A DNA stretch of 64,000 nucleotides from Streptomyces sp. CB01580 (GCF_001905795.1 NZ_LIXJ01000015.1:109539-173538); one strand, 5' to 3'; numbered from the stretch's first letter, positions 34,070 through 43,156 are shown. Made by a program: numbers and translations. Notes: a model not told the origin generated them from the letters alone.

Positions 34070-34423
34070 TCAGCCCGCCGTCATGCTGACCCGCAGTGTG
34101 CCGTCGGGTCCTGCGAGCAGCACGGGGGTCTCCGGGCCGCCCAGGTCCCGCACCGCGGCCCGGTCCTCGTCCGACGGGGTTTCGGCCTCGGAGACGACCG
34201 CCGCCGCCTCCAGCGAGGTGGCGCCGCTGGCCACGGCCATGGCCACGGCGGTCCGGAGCGCGCTGAGCCTCAGCGACTCCAGCCGCACGGTGCCCGCGAC
34301 ATACGTGCGCCCGGTCTCGTCCCGGACGGCCGCGCCCTCCGGCACGCCGTTGCGGGCGCGGGCGCTGCGCGCCAGCGTGACGATCTTGCGGTCCTCGGGG
34401 CCGAGTTCGGTGCTCTCAGTCAT
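34070..34423 (-). CDS. Cytidine deaminase-like protein lacking catalytic residues
   Basis: A 117-residue protein with the size and layout of a homotetrameric cytidine deaminase and in its usual place near era and ybeY. The substrate-binding half is recognisable (RKIVTLARSARARNGVPEGA and GRTYVAGTVRLESLRLSALR). Where active enzymes have a Cys-Ala-Glu motif this protein has Ser-Ala-Leu, and no PCxxC motif is present later. Zinc binding and catalysis are therefore probably lost. It may be a structural or regulatory remnant. The reading frame is intact. Confidence 0.7.
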   Translation of the reverse strand: MTESTELGPEDRKIVTLARSARARNGVPEGAAVRDETGRTYVAGTVRLESLRLSALRTAVAMAVASGATSLEAAAVVSEAETPSDEDRAAVRDLGGPETPVLLAGPDGTLRVSMTAG

Positions 34424-34632
34424 GTGCCGAGCATACGAGCCCCGGCGCACGCCCCTCCCCTGCGATCCCCGGTGCTGCGCCCGGAAGGGTCTGCCGGGAG
34501 GCTCGCGGCGTCCGGTGCGGTGCAGCGCGAGGCGGAGGAGCGCCCGGATGCCGGGCGCATGCGGGCGTTCCGACGGCGCGGCGAGGTGCCGCGGCCGTCG
34601 TCGCGCGTCCGCCGGGGACGGCGGGACGGCCC

Positions 34633-34986
34633 TCAGGCCCGGTCCAGCTGCAGCCGCTGGGTCCTGGGCAGTCCCGCCACCACCAGGTCGTAGGAGTCCT
34701 CGATCAGTTCGCGGAGCAGCCGGTCCGGCACCCCGGAGACCGTCACGGTGTTCCAGTGGCGCTTGTTCATGTGCCAGCCCGGCACCACTGCTTCGTACTC
34801 CTCCCGCAGCCGCGCCGCGTCGTCGGGGTCGCACTTGAGGTTCACCGTGAGCGGGCGCGCGTCCAGCGTGCTGAGCGCGAACATCTTGCCGAGCACCTTG
34901 AAGACGGAGATCTCCGGGCCGAAGGGGAACTCCTCCACGCTCGCGTTGAACTCCAGGCAGAAATCCCTCAGCTGCTGCGGAGTCAC
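34633..34986 (-). CDS. MmcQ/YjbR-family protein
   Basis: A 117-residue protein of the MmcQ/YjbR fold (CyaY-like, DNA-binding proposed for some members). Motifs include LRDFCLEFNASVEEFPFGP, VFKVLGKMFALS, NLKCDPDDAARLREEYEAV and HMNKRHWNTVTV. The GTG start overlaps the stop of the CorC-like gene (GTGA), so translation is coupled to it. Function unknown. Confidence 0.85.
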   Translation of the reverse strand: MTPQQLRDFCLEFNASVEEFPFGPEISVFKVLGKMFALSTLDARPLTVNLKCDPDDAARLREEYEAVVPGWHMNKRHWNTVTVSGVPDRLLRELIEDSYDLVVAGLPRTQRLQLDRA

Positions 34987-36275
34987 TCCTTCTCCTCCCC
35001 CTCCGGATCCACGGGCTCCACCAGCACCGTGACGATCTTGTTGCGGCGGCCCGCCGTGGACTCGGCGGTCAGCCGGATCCGCCGCCCGTCGGGTAGGTCG
35101 ACCACCGCGGAGGCACCGGCGATCGGCACCCGCCCGAGCGCCTTGGCCAGCAGTCCGCCGACCGTCTCCACGTCCTCGTCGTCGTACTCACCGAGGTCGA
35201 ACAGCTCCCCCAGGTCGCCGATGTCGAGGCGGGCGGTCACCCGGTAGCAGCCGTTCTCCAGCTTCTGGACGGGCGGGAGTTCCCGGTCGTACTCGTCGGT
35301 GATCTCGCCGACGATCTCCTCCAGGATGTCCTCGATGGTGACGATGCCCGCCGTGCCGCCGTACTCGTCGATCACGACGGCGACGTGGCTGCGCTCCTGC
35401 TGCATCTCGCGCAGCAGATCGCCGGCGTTCTTCGTGTCGGGCACGAACGCCGCCGGGCGCATCGCCGTGGAGACGAGGTCGGCCTCCGACTCGCGGTTGA
35501 TGTGCGTCTTGCGGACCAGGTCCTTGAGGTAGACGATGCCGACGATGTCGTCCTCGTTCTCCCCGGTGACGGGGATGCGGGAGAAGCCGGAGCGCAGGGC
35601 CAGGGTCAGCGCCTGCCGGATCGTCTTGTAGCGCTCGATGCAGACCAGGTCGGTGCGCGGCACCATGACCTCGCGCACGAGCGTGTCGCCGAGTTCGAAG
35701 ACGGAGTGCACCATGCGGCGCTCCTCGTCCTCGATCAGCGACTCCGCCTCGGCGAGGTCGACCATCGCCCGCAGTTCCGCCTCGCTGGCGAACGGTCCCT
35801 TGCGGAACCCCTTGCCCGGGGTCAGGGCGTTCCCGATGAGGATCAGCAGCTGCGGGATCGGGCCCATCACCCTGGCCAGCGGCAGCAGCACGTACGCGGA
35901 GGCCGTCGCGGTGTTCAGCGGGTGCTGGCGGCCGATGGTGCGCGGCGAGACGCCGATGGCGACGTAGGAGACGAGGACCATCACGGCCATGGCGACGGCC
36001 AGCGCCTCCCAGGTCCTCGGGAACTCCTGGAGGCAGGCGTACGTGACGAGGACGGCGGCCGACATCTCGCAGGCGACCCGCACCAGCAGGGCGACGTTGA
36101 GATAACGGGTCGGATCCGCCGCGACCTGCGCCAGCTTCTGGGCGCCGCGCCGCCCGGAGCGGACCGCCTCGGCGGCCCGGAAGCTCGACACGCGGGCGAT
36201 GCCCGCCTCCGCGCAGGCCGCCAGCCAGCCGACGACGACCAGCAGGACGGCGCCCAGGACGAGGGGAACGCTCAC
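34983..36275 (-). CDS. CNNM/CorC-family (hemolysin-like) transporter
   Basis: A 430-residue membrane protein with an N-terminal CNNM (DUF21) domain of three or four membrane segments (residues 1-150). A pair of CBS domains follows (REVMVPRTDLVCIERYKTIR and DIVGIVYLKDLVRK; VAVVIDEYGGTAGIVTIEDI). A C-terminal CorC/HlyC domain ends RNKIVTVLVEP. Family members are implicated in magnesium or cobalt efflux. The GTG start overlaps the ybeY stop (GTGA). Gene order phoH-ybeY-corC is widely conserved. Confidence 0.92.
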   Translation of the reverse strand: MSVPLVLGAVLLVVVGWLAACAEAGIARVSSFRAAEAVRSGRRGAQKLAQVAADPTRYLNVALLVRVACEMSAAVLVTYACLQEFPRTWEALAVAMAVMVLVSYVAIGVSPRTIGRQHPLNTATASAYVLLPLARVMGPIPQLLILIGNALTPGKGFRKGPFASEAELRAMVDLAEAESLIEDEERRMVHSVFELGDTLVREVMVPRTDLVCIERYKTIRQALTLALRSGFSRIPVTGENEDDIVGIVYLKDLVRKTHINRESEADLVSTAMRPAAFVPDTKNAGDLLREMQQERSHVAVVIDEYGGTAGIVTIEDILEEIVGEITDEYDRELPPVQKLENGCYRVTARLDIGDLGELFDLGEYDDEDVETVGGLLAKALGRVPIAGASAVVDLPDGRRIRLTAESTAGRRNKIVTVLVEPVDPEGEEKE

Positions 36276-36769
36276 GAGATCGTGGGGGCGGGCGAGGGAC
36301 CGGTGAGACCCCGCTCGGCGCGCCAGCCGTCGACGATCGCGGCCTGCAGGCCGAACATCTCGGCCTTCTCGTCCGGCTCCTCGTGGTCGTACCCGAGGAG
36401 GTGCAGCACGCCGTGGACGGTGAGCAGCTGGAGCTCCTCGTCCATGGAGTGCCGGGTCTCCGCCTCCTCGCCCTGCTTCTTCGCGACCTCGGGGCAGAGC
36501 ACGATGTCGCCGAGGAGCCCCTGCGGGGGCTCCTCGCTGTCCTTGGACGGCGGGCGCAGTTCGTCCATCGGGAAGGACATGACGTCCGTCGGGCCCGGCA
36601 GGTCCATCCACTGGATGTGGAGCTGCTCCATGGCGTCGGAGTCCACCACGATCACCGAGAGTTCGGAGAGGGGGTGGATCCGCATCCGCGCGAGCGCGTA
36701 GCGGGCGATGTCGAGGATCGCCCGCTCGTCGACCTCGGTTCCGGACTCGTTGTTGACGTCGATCGACAT
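36272..36769 (-). CDS. ybeY: Endoribonuclease YbeY
   Basis: A 165-residue metal-dependent endoribonuclease acting in 16S rRNA 3' maturation and ribosome quality control. The zinc motif HGVLHLLGYDHEEPDE holds three His ligands (about residues 119-129). Upstream PTDVMSFPMDELRP and LLGDIVLCPEVA match the family. It follows phoH by 12 bp and overlaps the next gene by four bases. Confidence 0.95.
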   Translation of the reverse strand: MSIDVNNESGTEVDERAILDIARYALARMRIHPLSELSVIVVDSDAMEQLHIQWMDLPGPTDVMSFPMDELRPPSKDSEEPPQGLLGDIVLCPEVAKKQGEEAETRHSMDEELQLLTVHGVLHLLGYDHEEPDEKAEMFGLQAAIVDGWRAERGLTGPSPAPTIS

Positions 36770-36781
36770 GGCGTGCTGCGA

Positions 36782-37804
36782 CTACTTCCCGTGGTGGCTG
36801 TTTCGGCTGTCGTACTTCTCGTACGCGTCGACGATACGGCCGACGAGCCTGTGCCGGACCACGTCGTGGGAGGTGAGCCAGGAGAAATGCACGTCCTCGA
36901 CGCCTTCCAGGATGTCCTGCACCTGGCGCAGACCGCTCTTGGTCCCGTTCGGCAGGTCGACCTGGGTGACGTCACCGGTGATGACGATCTTCGAATCGAA
37001 GCCGAGGCGGGTGAGGAACATCTTCATCTGCTCGGGATTGGTGTTCTGGGCCTCGTCGAGAATGATGAAGGCGTCGTTGAGCGTCCGGCCACGCATATAG
37101 GCCAGCGGCGCGACCTCGATCGTGCCCGCAGCCATGAGCCGGGGGATCGAGTCGGGGTCGAGCATGTCGTGCAGCGCGTCGTACAGCGGGCGCAGATACG
37201 GGTCGATCTTCTCGTAGAGGGTGCCCGGCAGGAAGCCGAGGCGTTCGCCCGCCTCGACCGCGGGCCGGGTCAGGATGATCCGGTTGACCTGCTTGGACTG
37301 GAGTGCCTGGACCGCCTTCGCCATGGCGAGGTAGGTCTTTCCGGTGCCCGCCGGGCCGATGCCGAAGACGACCGTGTGCTTGTCGATGGCGTCGACGTAC
37401 CGCTTCTGGTTGAGCGTCTTGGGGCGGATCGTGCGACCGCGGCTGGAGAGGATGTTCTGGGTGAGCACCTCGGCCGGCGTCTCCTCCCCCTCACCGCTCT
37501 CGCTCGCCCTGAGCATGGCGATCGAACGTTCCACTGCGTCCTCCGTCATCGGCTGACCGGTGCGGAGCACCAGCATCATTTCGTTGAACAGGCGCTGGAT
37601 GAGGGCGACTTCCGTCGCCTCTCCGGCCGCGCTGACCTCATTGCCCCGGACGTGGATGTCGGCCGCGGGGAAGGCTTTCTCGATCACGCGCAACAGGGAA
37701 TCGCCGGAGCCCAGTACGGTCACCATCGGATGCTTGGCCGGGACGGTGAACTGGGCTCGCGCCTGCCCGGGCGCGGGGGTCTGGGCTATGGGTGTCTGCG
37801 TCAT
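36782..37804 (-). CDS. phoH: PhoH-family ATPase
   Basis: A 340-residue PhoH-like ATPase, probably linked to RNA metabolism with YbeY. Residues 60-110 match the PhoH N-terminal region. Walker A is GIGPAGTGKTYLAMAKAVQA (about residue 152) and Walker B is DAFIILDEAQNTNPEQMKMF. KIVITGDVTQVDLPNG and the C-terminal VRHRLVGRIVDAYEKYD are typical. ATG at 37804 was chosen; an in-frame opening to 37876 has no family similarity. First gene of the phoH-ybeY-corC-mmcQ unit. Confidence 0.94.
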   Translation of the reverse strand: MTQTPIAQTPAPGQARAQFTVPAKHPMVTVLGSGDSLLRVIEKAFPAADIHVRGNEVSAAGEATEVALIQRLFNEMMLVLRTGQPMTEDAVERSIAMLRASESGEGEETPAEVLTQNILSSRGRTIRPKTLNQKRYVDAIDKHTVVFGIGPAGTGKTYLAMAKAVQALQSKQVNRIILTRPAVEAGERLGFLPGTLYEKIDPYLRPLYDALHDMLDPDSIPRLMAAGTIEVAPLAYMRGRTLNDAFIILDEAQNTNPEQMKMFLTRLGFDSKIVITGDVTQVDLPNGTKSGLRQVQDILEGVEDVHFSWLTSHDVVRHRLVGRIVDAYEKYDSRNSHHGK

Positions 37805-37943
37805 GGGCCGGCCCTGTGGCCTGCACATACCTCCCGTTGCAGGGTTCTCGCCGATCGACAACCTCTCGATTACCAAGCCTACGACTCGCCGCGGACAACA
37901 CCGAGAGCTTTTTCGTACCCGCCACGAACACGCGTGCCGCCGG

Positions 37944-39170
37944 TCACGCCGGATGGCGGAAGCCGATCGTCGGCACGGCCCGGCGCAGCGGCCACGGCCG
38001 GGCGGTGGCGGGCAGCAGATTCTCCAGGAACGCGTACCGCCGCAGCGCCGCCGGGTCCTGGTCGGGGAAGGTGCGCACCCGCTGCCACCAGGCGGCGATC
38101 TCGTCCCAGTCCGGGGCCGACAGCGACCCGCCGAACTCCTGCACCGAGAGCGCGGCGGTCAGTCCGGCGAAGGCCAGCCGGTCGGCCAGCGGCCAGTCCG
38201 CCAGGGTGCCGGTGACGAATCCGGCGACGAAGACGTCACCGGCGCCGGTCGGGTCCAGGGCCTCGACCTCGATGGCGGGCACCTCTGCGCTCGCCCCGGT
38301 CGCCGCGTCCACCGCGTACGCGCCCTCCGCGCCGAGGGTGACCACGGCGAGCGGCACCCGCTCGGCCAGGGCGTGGGCGGCGGCGCGGGGGCAGTCGGTG
38401 CGGGTGTAGCGCATGGCCTCCTCCGCGTTGGGCAGGAACGCCTGGCAGTACTCCAGGTCGACGAGGGCGTCCAGGTCCCAGCGGCCGGTCTCGTCCCAGC
38501 CGATGTCGGCGAAGATCCTGGCCCCGTTGCGGGCCGCGGCGGCGACCCACGGCTCGCCGTGTCCGGGGGTGAGCGAGGCGATGGCGGCGCGGGCACGGGG
38601 CGGGCAGCACGGGAACGCGGTTCCCGCGTCGGGCGGCGCGGCGCCGACGGCGGGGCCGGCACTTCCCGCGCCTCCCCCGGCCCGGGAAGTGCCCGGGACG
38701 AACGCGGGGGGCGGGGCCTCGTGGCCGTGCGAGACCATCGTGCGCTCGCCCTCGTACGCCATCGACACGGTCACCGGCGAGTGCCAGCCGGGAACGGTGT
38801 GCGACATGGACAGGTCGATGCCCTCGCCGTGCTCCAGGGCGTCCCAGCAGTACTCCCCGTAGTGGTCGTCGCCGAACGCCGCGGCCAGGGAGGTGTGCAG
38901 GCCCAGCCGGGCCAGGGCGGTGGCCATGTTGGCGACCCCGCCGGGGCTGGAGCCCATGCCGCGCGCCCAGGACTCGGTGCCGCGCACCGGGGCGCTGTCC
39001 AGGCCGGTGAAGATGATGTCGAGGAAGACCGTTCCGGTGAGGAAGACGTCGCAGTCGGGGTCCTGCGGGGCACGCAGCCCGTCCAGCGGGTCGATCCCGT
39101 CCGACGGGGCGGTGCCACCGCGCGGGGCGGCCTCGTCCAGCGGGGCGATATCCGGATGGTCCGCGCTCAC
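37944..39170 (-). CDS. PfkB-family carbohydrate/nucleoside kinase
   Basis: A 408-residue ribokinase-fold kinase. An N-terminal extension precedes DVFLTGTVFLDIIFTGLDSA and the substrate motif GGVANMATALARLGLHTSLA. The C-terminal PfkB signature DPTGAGDVFVAGFVTGTLAD holds the catalytic Asp (about residue 304). A Gly/Ala-rich insertion around residues 160-190 is lineage-specific low complexity. GTG at 39170 has GGGAG upstream. It diverges from an MFS gene across a region with a CRP-like site. The phosphorylated sugar is unknown. Confidence 0.88.
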   Translation of the reverse strand: MSADHPDIAPLDEAAPRGGTAPSDGIDPLDGLRAPQDPDCDVFLTGTVFLDIIFTGLDSAPVRGTESWARGMGSSPGGVANMATALARLGLHTSLAAAFGDDHYGEYCWDALEHGEGIDLSMSHTVPGWHSPVTVSMAYEGERTMVSHGHEAPPPAFVPGTSRAGGGAGSAGPAVGAAPPDAGTAFPCCPPRARAAIASLTPGHGEPWVAAAARNGARIFADIGWDETGRWDLDALVDLEYCQAFLPNAEEAMRYTRTDCPRAAAHALAERVPLAVVTLGAEGAYAVDAATGASAEVPAIEVEALDPTGAGDVFVAGFVTGTLADWPLADRLAFAGLTAALSVQEFGGSLSAPDWDEIAAWWQRVRTFPDQDPAALRRYAFLENLLPATARPWPLRRAVPTIGFRHPA

Positions 39171-39503
39171 CTTGCACTCCCCGGTCGTGGCAGATCTGGC
39201 CAGTCTGCCCGATCCCGGCCATCAAGCGGAGGGGTCCGCGCCACTTCTCCCTCGGAGACCGCACCATCACCAGGGCTCCGACCTGCGAAAACAACAGTGT
39301 CTACCCGGCCGACCGAAACACAAACCAATTTGTGACTCGGATCACACCAGGGCGACTTCCTGGGAGCCGGACCCAGTTGATACAAATTGGGCCGCGAGCC
39401 CGGTTGGCGACTCTTGCCGACGCGTGCCCCTTATCTCCCCCGCACCACCATCCCCCTGTCTCCCTGCCGTCCTCGGCATGCCCTCGTGTCCTCAGGAACG
39501 CCC
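39171..39503. other. Divergent regulatory region between PfkB kinase and MFS gene
   Basis: No gene. It contains a perfect CRP-type palindrome (39331-39346) and the 9-bp inverted pair CCAATTTGT/ACAAATTGG (39325-39333, 39382-39390). An AT-rich stretch here stands out in the GC-rich background. Confidence 0.6.
39331..39346. promoter_or_regulatory. CRP-type site
   Basis: TGTGACTCGGATCACA is a perfect TGTGA-N6-TCACA palindrome. Streptomyces Crp binds similar GTG-N8-CAC sites. It could control either divergent gene. Confidence 0.6.
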
Positions 39504-40850
39504 ATGTCCCCGCGCCCGCGCGCCGCGTGGCCCCTGGTCGCCGTCTTCACCGCCGGCTACCTCGCCGCCTACCTGCTCCCCACCGTCGTCGGGCGGCTCT
39601 CCGTCCATCTGGGCCTGGGCCCGGCCCGGGCCGGTCTGGTGGGCAGCGCCCTGCTGCTGAGTTCGGCGGTCGCCGGATTCACGCTGGCGGGCCGGGTCGA
39701 GTCGTTCGGCCCGCGCAGGGCCGCCCGGACCGGGCTGGTGCTCGCCGCGGCGGGATACGGCTGCGCGGCGCTGGCGGACTCCGTGCCGCTGGTGGTCGCC
39801 GGTGCGATGGTCGGCGGACTCGGTTCCGGTACGGCGACCGCGGTGGCCGCGGCGGGCATCGCCGCACGGCAGGACCCGCACCGGACCTCGTCGCTCGGTC
39901 TGCTGAGCGTCTCCGCGACCGCCGGCGCCCTCTATCTGACGATCCCGCACCTCGGCGGCGGCCACCGGCTGCCGTTCGCGTCGATCGCCCTGGTCGCGCT
40001 GCTCGTCTGGCCCGCCACCGCCCGGCTCGGCGGGGCCACGCGGGGCGGGACCGCCGCCCCGGTCGCCCGTCCGCTGCCGCACCGCCGCTCCGGGATGGTG
40101 CTGGCGGGCGGCATGCTCGTCTGGTCCATGGCGCAGAACGCGCTGTGGGGCGTCAGCGGCCGGATCGGCACGGTGCAGGTCGGGCTCTCCGAGGTCACCG
40201 TCGGGGCGGTGTTCGCCGCCGCGCTCGGTGCGGGCCTGCTCGGGGTGTCGGGCGCCGGGGTGCTGGGAGGCCGGCTCGGCCGGGCGGTGCCGGTCGGCCT
40301 GGGCACGGTGGTCATCGCGGCGAGCATCGTGCTCAGCTCGTCGGCCGGGGACCTCGGCTCGTTCGCGACCGGCGAGATCCTGTGGAACACCTTCTACCCG
40401 GTGGTCCTGTCGTACCTGATCGGTCTGGCCGCGTCCTTGGACGTGCGCGGGCGGTGGGCGGTCCTCGCGGGCTCCGCCTCGTCCGTCGGCGTGGCCTGCG
40501 GGCCGGTGCTCGGCAGCGTGCTGTCCGAGCGGACCGGGTATCCGGTCATGGGCCTGCTGCTCGGCTCCCTCACGCTCCTGGTCGCCGTCCCGTTCACGGC
40601 CGTCGCCCTGCACACCGGCGGTCGGCCGCTGCTGCCGGGCGCGGTGCGCCGCAGGGGCGGTGCCCCGGCCGCGCTGCTCGCCGCCAGCAGCGGCGCGGTG
40701 CCCGGCCCGGTGCCCGAACTGGGCGCGCCGGAGCAGGCCGTCGCGGAGATCAGCCCGCCCGCGCTGCGCGCCGGTCGTCCGGACCGGGACGCGTTCCGGA
40801 CGGCCGGCCCGTCGGCCGGGGCCGCTCAGAGCCTGTCGGGCACCCCCTGA
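39504..40850 (+). CDS. MFS transporter (CynX/NIMT-like or sugar/drug type)
   Basis: A 448-residue membrane protein with about 12 segments (residues 5-375), followed by a 65-residue hydrophilic Pro/Ala-rich cytosolic tail. Weak MFS signatures are visible: GRVESFGPRRAARTGLVLAA and GAMVGGLGSGTATAVAAAGI in the N half. ATG at 39504 has an AGGAACG site; an in-frame ATG at 39387 would add a Pro/Arg-rich stretch and overlap the regulatory region. Substrate unknown. Confidence 0.8.
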   Translation: MSPRPRAAWPLVAVFTAGYLAAYLLPTVVGRLSVHLGLGPARAGLVGSALLLSSAVAGFTLAGRVESFGPRRAARTGLVLAAAGYGCAALADSVPLVVAGAMVGGLGSGTATAVAAAGIAARQDPHRTSSLGLLSVSATAGALYLTIPHLGGGHRLPFASIALVALLVWPATARLGGATRGGTAAPVARPLPHRRSGMVLAGGMLVWSMAQNALWGVSGRIGTVQVGLSEVTVGAVFAAALGAGLLGVSGAGVLGGRLGRAVPVGLGTVVIAASIVLSSSAGDLGSFATGEILWNTFYPVVLSYLIGLAASLDVRGRWAVLAGSASSVGVACGPVLGSVLSERTGYPVMGLLLGSLTLLVAVPFTAVALHTGGRPLLPGAVRRRGGAPAALLAASSGAVPGPVPELGAPEQAVAEISPPALRAGRPDRDAFRTAGPSAGAAQSLSGTP

Positions 40851-40965
40851 CCGGGCGGCCACGCCCTGGCGCGCACGCTTCCGGCGCTGCCGGAGTGCCC
40901 TGGCGGCTCCGCTGCGAGAACGTCCCGGCGCCTCGGCATCACACGGACCGTGCCGCGTCGGCCTA

Positions 40966-41019
40966 CGACCTCGCCCACGATTGGCGCCGCGGCGCCGCTG
41001 ACAATCGTGGGCGAGGTCG
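40966..41019 (-). terminator. Long terminator hairpin downstream of the deaminase gene
   Basis: Perfect 18-bp arms (CGACCTCGCCCACGATTG and its complement) around an 18-base loop that itself contains GGCGCCGCGGCGCC. It lies 30 bp past the deaminase stop. Confidence 0.8.
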
Positions 41020-41048
41020 TTACTGATCGAAGGTCATCCGACAGGCTC

Positions 41049-42059
41049 TCAGTCGAACACGTACGCCTCGACCTCGGCCAGGTAGCGGGCCCTGCGCTCC
41101 TCGTCGTGGTCGAGGAAGGCGGCCTCGAAGGAGTTGCGGGCCAGGGTGCGCAGCTGCTCACGGTCCAGGCCGAGGGCCTCGTGGACGGCGTGGAAGGTGT
41201 CGGCCACGTAGCCGCCGAAATAGGCCGGGTCGTCCGAGTTCACCGTGCAGAGCAGCCCGGCGGCCATCATCTCCCGCAGCGGGTGCCGCTCCAGGGTGTC
41301 GATGGCACGCAGCCGCACGTTGGACAGCGGGCAGAGGGTGAGCGGAACGCGCTCCGCGACCAGCCGCTCCACCAGCTCCGGGTCCTCCATGCAGCGCAGT
41401 CCGTGGTCGATGCGCTCGACGCCGAGGACGTCCAGGCTCTCCCGGATGTACGCGGCGGGGCCCTCCTCGCCGGCGTGGGCGACCTTGCGCAGCCCGAGCG
41501 CCCCGGCCGCCTCGTACACCTCGCGGAACTTGACGGGCGGGTGCCCGGCCTCCGCCGAGTCGAGGCCGACGGCGCTGATCCGGTGCAGATACGGCTTCGC
41601 GGACTCCAGGGTCTCCATGGCCGACTCGGCGGACTGGTCGCGCAGGAAGCACATGATCAGCTGGGTGGAGATGCCGTGCCTCTCCTCGCTGCGCTCCAGC
41701 GCCCGGCCGAGCCCCTCCACGACGGTGCCGATCGGGACGCCGCGAGCGGTGTGCGCCTGCGGGTCGAAGAAGATCTCCGCGTGCCGGACGCCCTGGGTGG
41801 CGGCGCGGGCGAGATAGGCGTCGGCGAGTTCCTCGAAGTCCCGCTCGGTCCGTAGCACCGCCATCAGCGCGTAGTACAGGTCGAGGAAGCTCTGCAGGTC
41901 CTCGAAGCGGTAGGCGGCGCGGAGCTCCTCGGTGTCCGCGTAGGGCAGCCGCACGCCGTTGCGCTCGGCGAGAGCGAAGGCCAGCTCGGGTTCGAGGGTC
42001 CCCTCGATGTGGAGGTGGAGTTCGGCCTTGGGGAGGTGGTGCACGGGATTCTCGCTCAC
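41049..42059 (-). CDS. Adenosine/adenine deaminase family protein
   Basis: A 336-residue amidohydrolase of purine salvage. Zinc ligands are in KAELHLHIEGTL (HxH), KVAHAGEEG (His), and CTVNSDDPAYFGG (Asp). ERIDHGLRCMED holds the catalytic His. Glu in HAGEEG is the proton donor. The last zinc motif is SDDPAYF rather than the TDDP usual for classical adenosine deaminases; SDDPAYF is common in adenine deaminases of this family, so substrate is uncertain. GTG at 42059. Followed by a strong terminator. Confidence 0.88.
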   Translation of the reverse strand: MSENPVHHLPKAELHLHIEGTLEPELAFALAERNGVRLPYADTEELRAAYRFEDLQSFLDLYYALMAVLRTERDFEELADAYLARAATQGVRHAEIFFDPQAHTARGVPIGTVVEGLGRALERSEERHGISTQLIMCFLRDQSAESAMETLESAKPYLHRISAVGLDSAEAGHPPVKFREVYEAAGALGLRKVAHAGEEGPAAYIRESLDVLGVERIDHGLRCMEDPELVERLVAERVPLTLCPLSNVRLRAIDTLERHPLREMMAAGLLCTVNSDDPAYFGGYVADTFHAVHEALGLDREQLRTLARNSFEAAFLDHDEERRARYLAEVEAYVFD

Positions 42060-42189
42060 AGGGGCTGGTGCTCGTGGGGCCGCGACTGCCGGTTCACGGC
42101 AGGCGGTGCCGGGTCACCACCAGGCTATCGACCTGGGGCGACGGGGCGCGGTTCAGGGAGCGCCGCCCGATCGCCCCGGGTGCGCCGGG

Positions 42190-43113
42190 TCACGGAGCGG
42201 CCGACGGGTGGTGCCGGGTGGGCACAGGGATCCGGTCGAGGTCGCGGGCGATGGTCAGCCCGCCCTCGAACCCCGCGGCGCGGGCCTGGGCCTCGAAGAC
42301 GGCCGGGTCGTCGTACCGCTGGGAGAAGTGGGTCAGCACGAGGTGCCGCACGCCCGCGTCCCGGGCGGCCCGGGCGGCCTGTCCGGCGGTCAGATGCCCG
42401 TGGTCGGCGGCGAGCCGCTCGTCCTCGTCGAGGAAGGTCGACTCGATGACCAGCAGGTCGCACCCCTCGGCGAGGACGTGGACGCCGTCGCAGAGCCGGG
42501 TGTCCATGATGAACGCGAACCGCTGGCCGGGCCGGTGCTCGGAGACGTCGTCGAGCGTGACGCCGCCGAGGGCGCCCTCGCGCTGGATCCGTCCGATGTC
42601 GGGTCCCCCGATGCCGTGCGCGGCGAGCCGGTCGGGCAGCATGCGGCGCCCGTCGGGTTCGACGAGCCGGTAGCCGTACGACTCGACGGGGTGCGAGAGG
42701 CGGTGGGCGCTGAGCGTGTACGCGTCCGTGACGGCGAGCACGCCGTCGGCGGCGACCGGCGCCTCGGTCAGTTCGACGGACTCGCGGTAGGCGGTGGCGT
42801 ACCGCAGCCGTTCGAAGAAGCGCCGGCCGCTCGCCGGGTAGTGCGCGGTGACCGGGTGCGGCACCTGGTCGAGGTTGATCCGCTGGATCACCCCGGCCAG
42901 GCCGAGCGAGTGGTCGCCGTGGAAGTGCGTCACGCAGATCCGGTCGATGTCGTGCGCGGCGACACCGGCGCGCAGCATCTGGCGCTGGGTGCCCTCACCG
43001 GGGTCGAAGAGGATGCCCTCGCCGTCCCAGCGCAGCAGATAGCCGTTGTGGTTGCGGTGTCGGGTCGGGACCTGGCTGGCGGTGCCGAGGGCCACGAATT
43101 CGCGTACGGACAT
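42190..43113 (-). CDS. rnz: Ribonuclease Z
   Basis: A 307-residue metallo-beta-lactamase-fold endonuclease maturing tRNA 3' ends. The HxHxDH motif is CVTHFHGDHSLGLAG (about residues 61-75). Later metal ligands are in FIMDTRLCDG (Asp) and VLTHFSQRY (His). The N-terminus FVALGTASQVPTRHRNHNGY is typical of RNase Z. ATG at 43113 was chosen. It lies 44 bp downstream of the HIT gene on the same strand. Confidence 0.92.
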   Translation of the reverse strand: MSVREFVALGTASQVPTRHRNHNGYLLRWDGEGILFDPGEGTQRQMLRAGVAAHDIDRICVTHFHGDHSLGLAGVIQRINLDQVPHPVTAHYPASGRRFFERLRYATAYRESVELTEAPVAADGVLAVTDAYTLSAHRLSHPVESYGYRLVEPDGRRMLPDRLAAHGIGGPDIGRIQREGALGGVTLDDVSEHRPGQRFAFIMDTRLCDGVHVLAEGCDLLVIESTFLDEDERLAADHGHLTAGQAARAARDAGVRHLVLTHFSQRYDDPAVFEAQARAAGFEGGLTIARDLDRIPVPTRHHPSAAP

Positions 43114-43156
43114 GGTGTGTTCTCGCTCGTTCCCGTGTTTCCCGGTGCCGGGAGCG

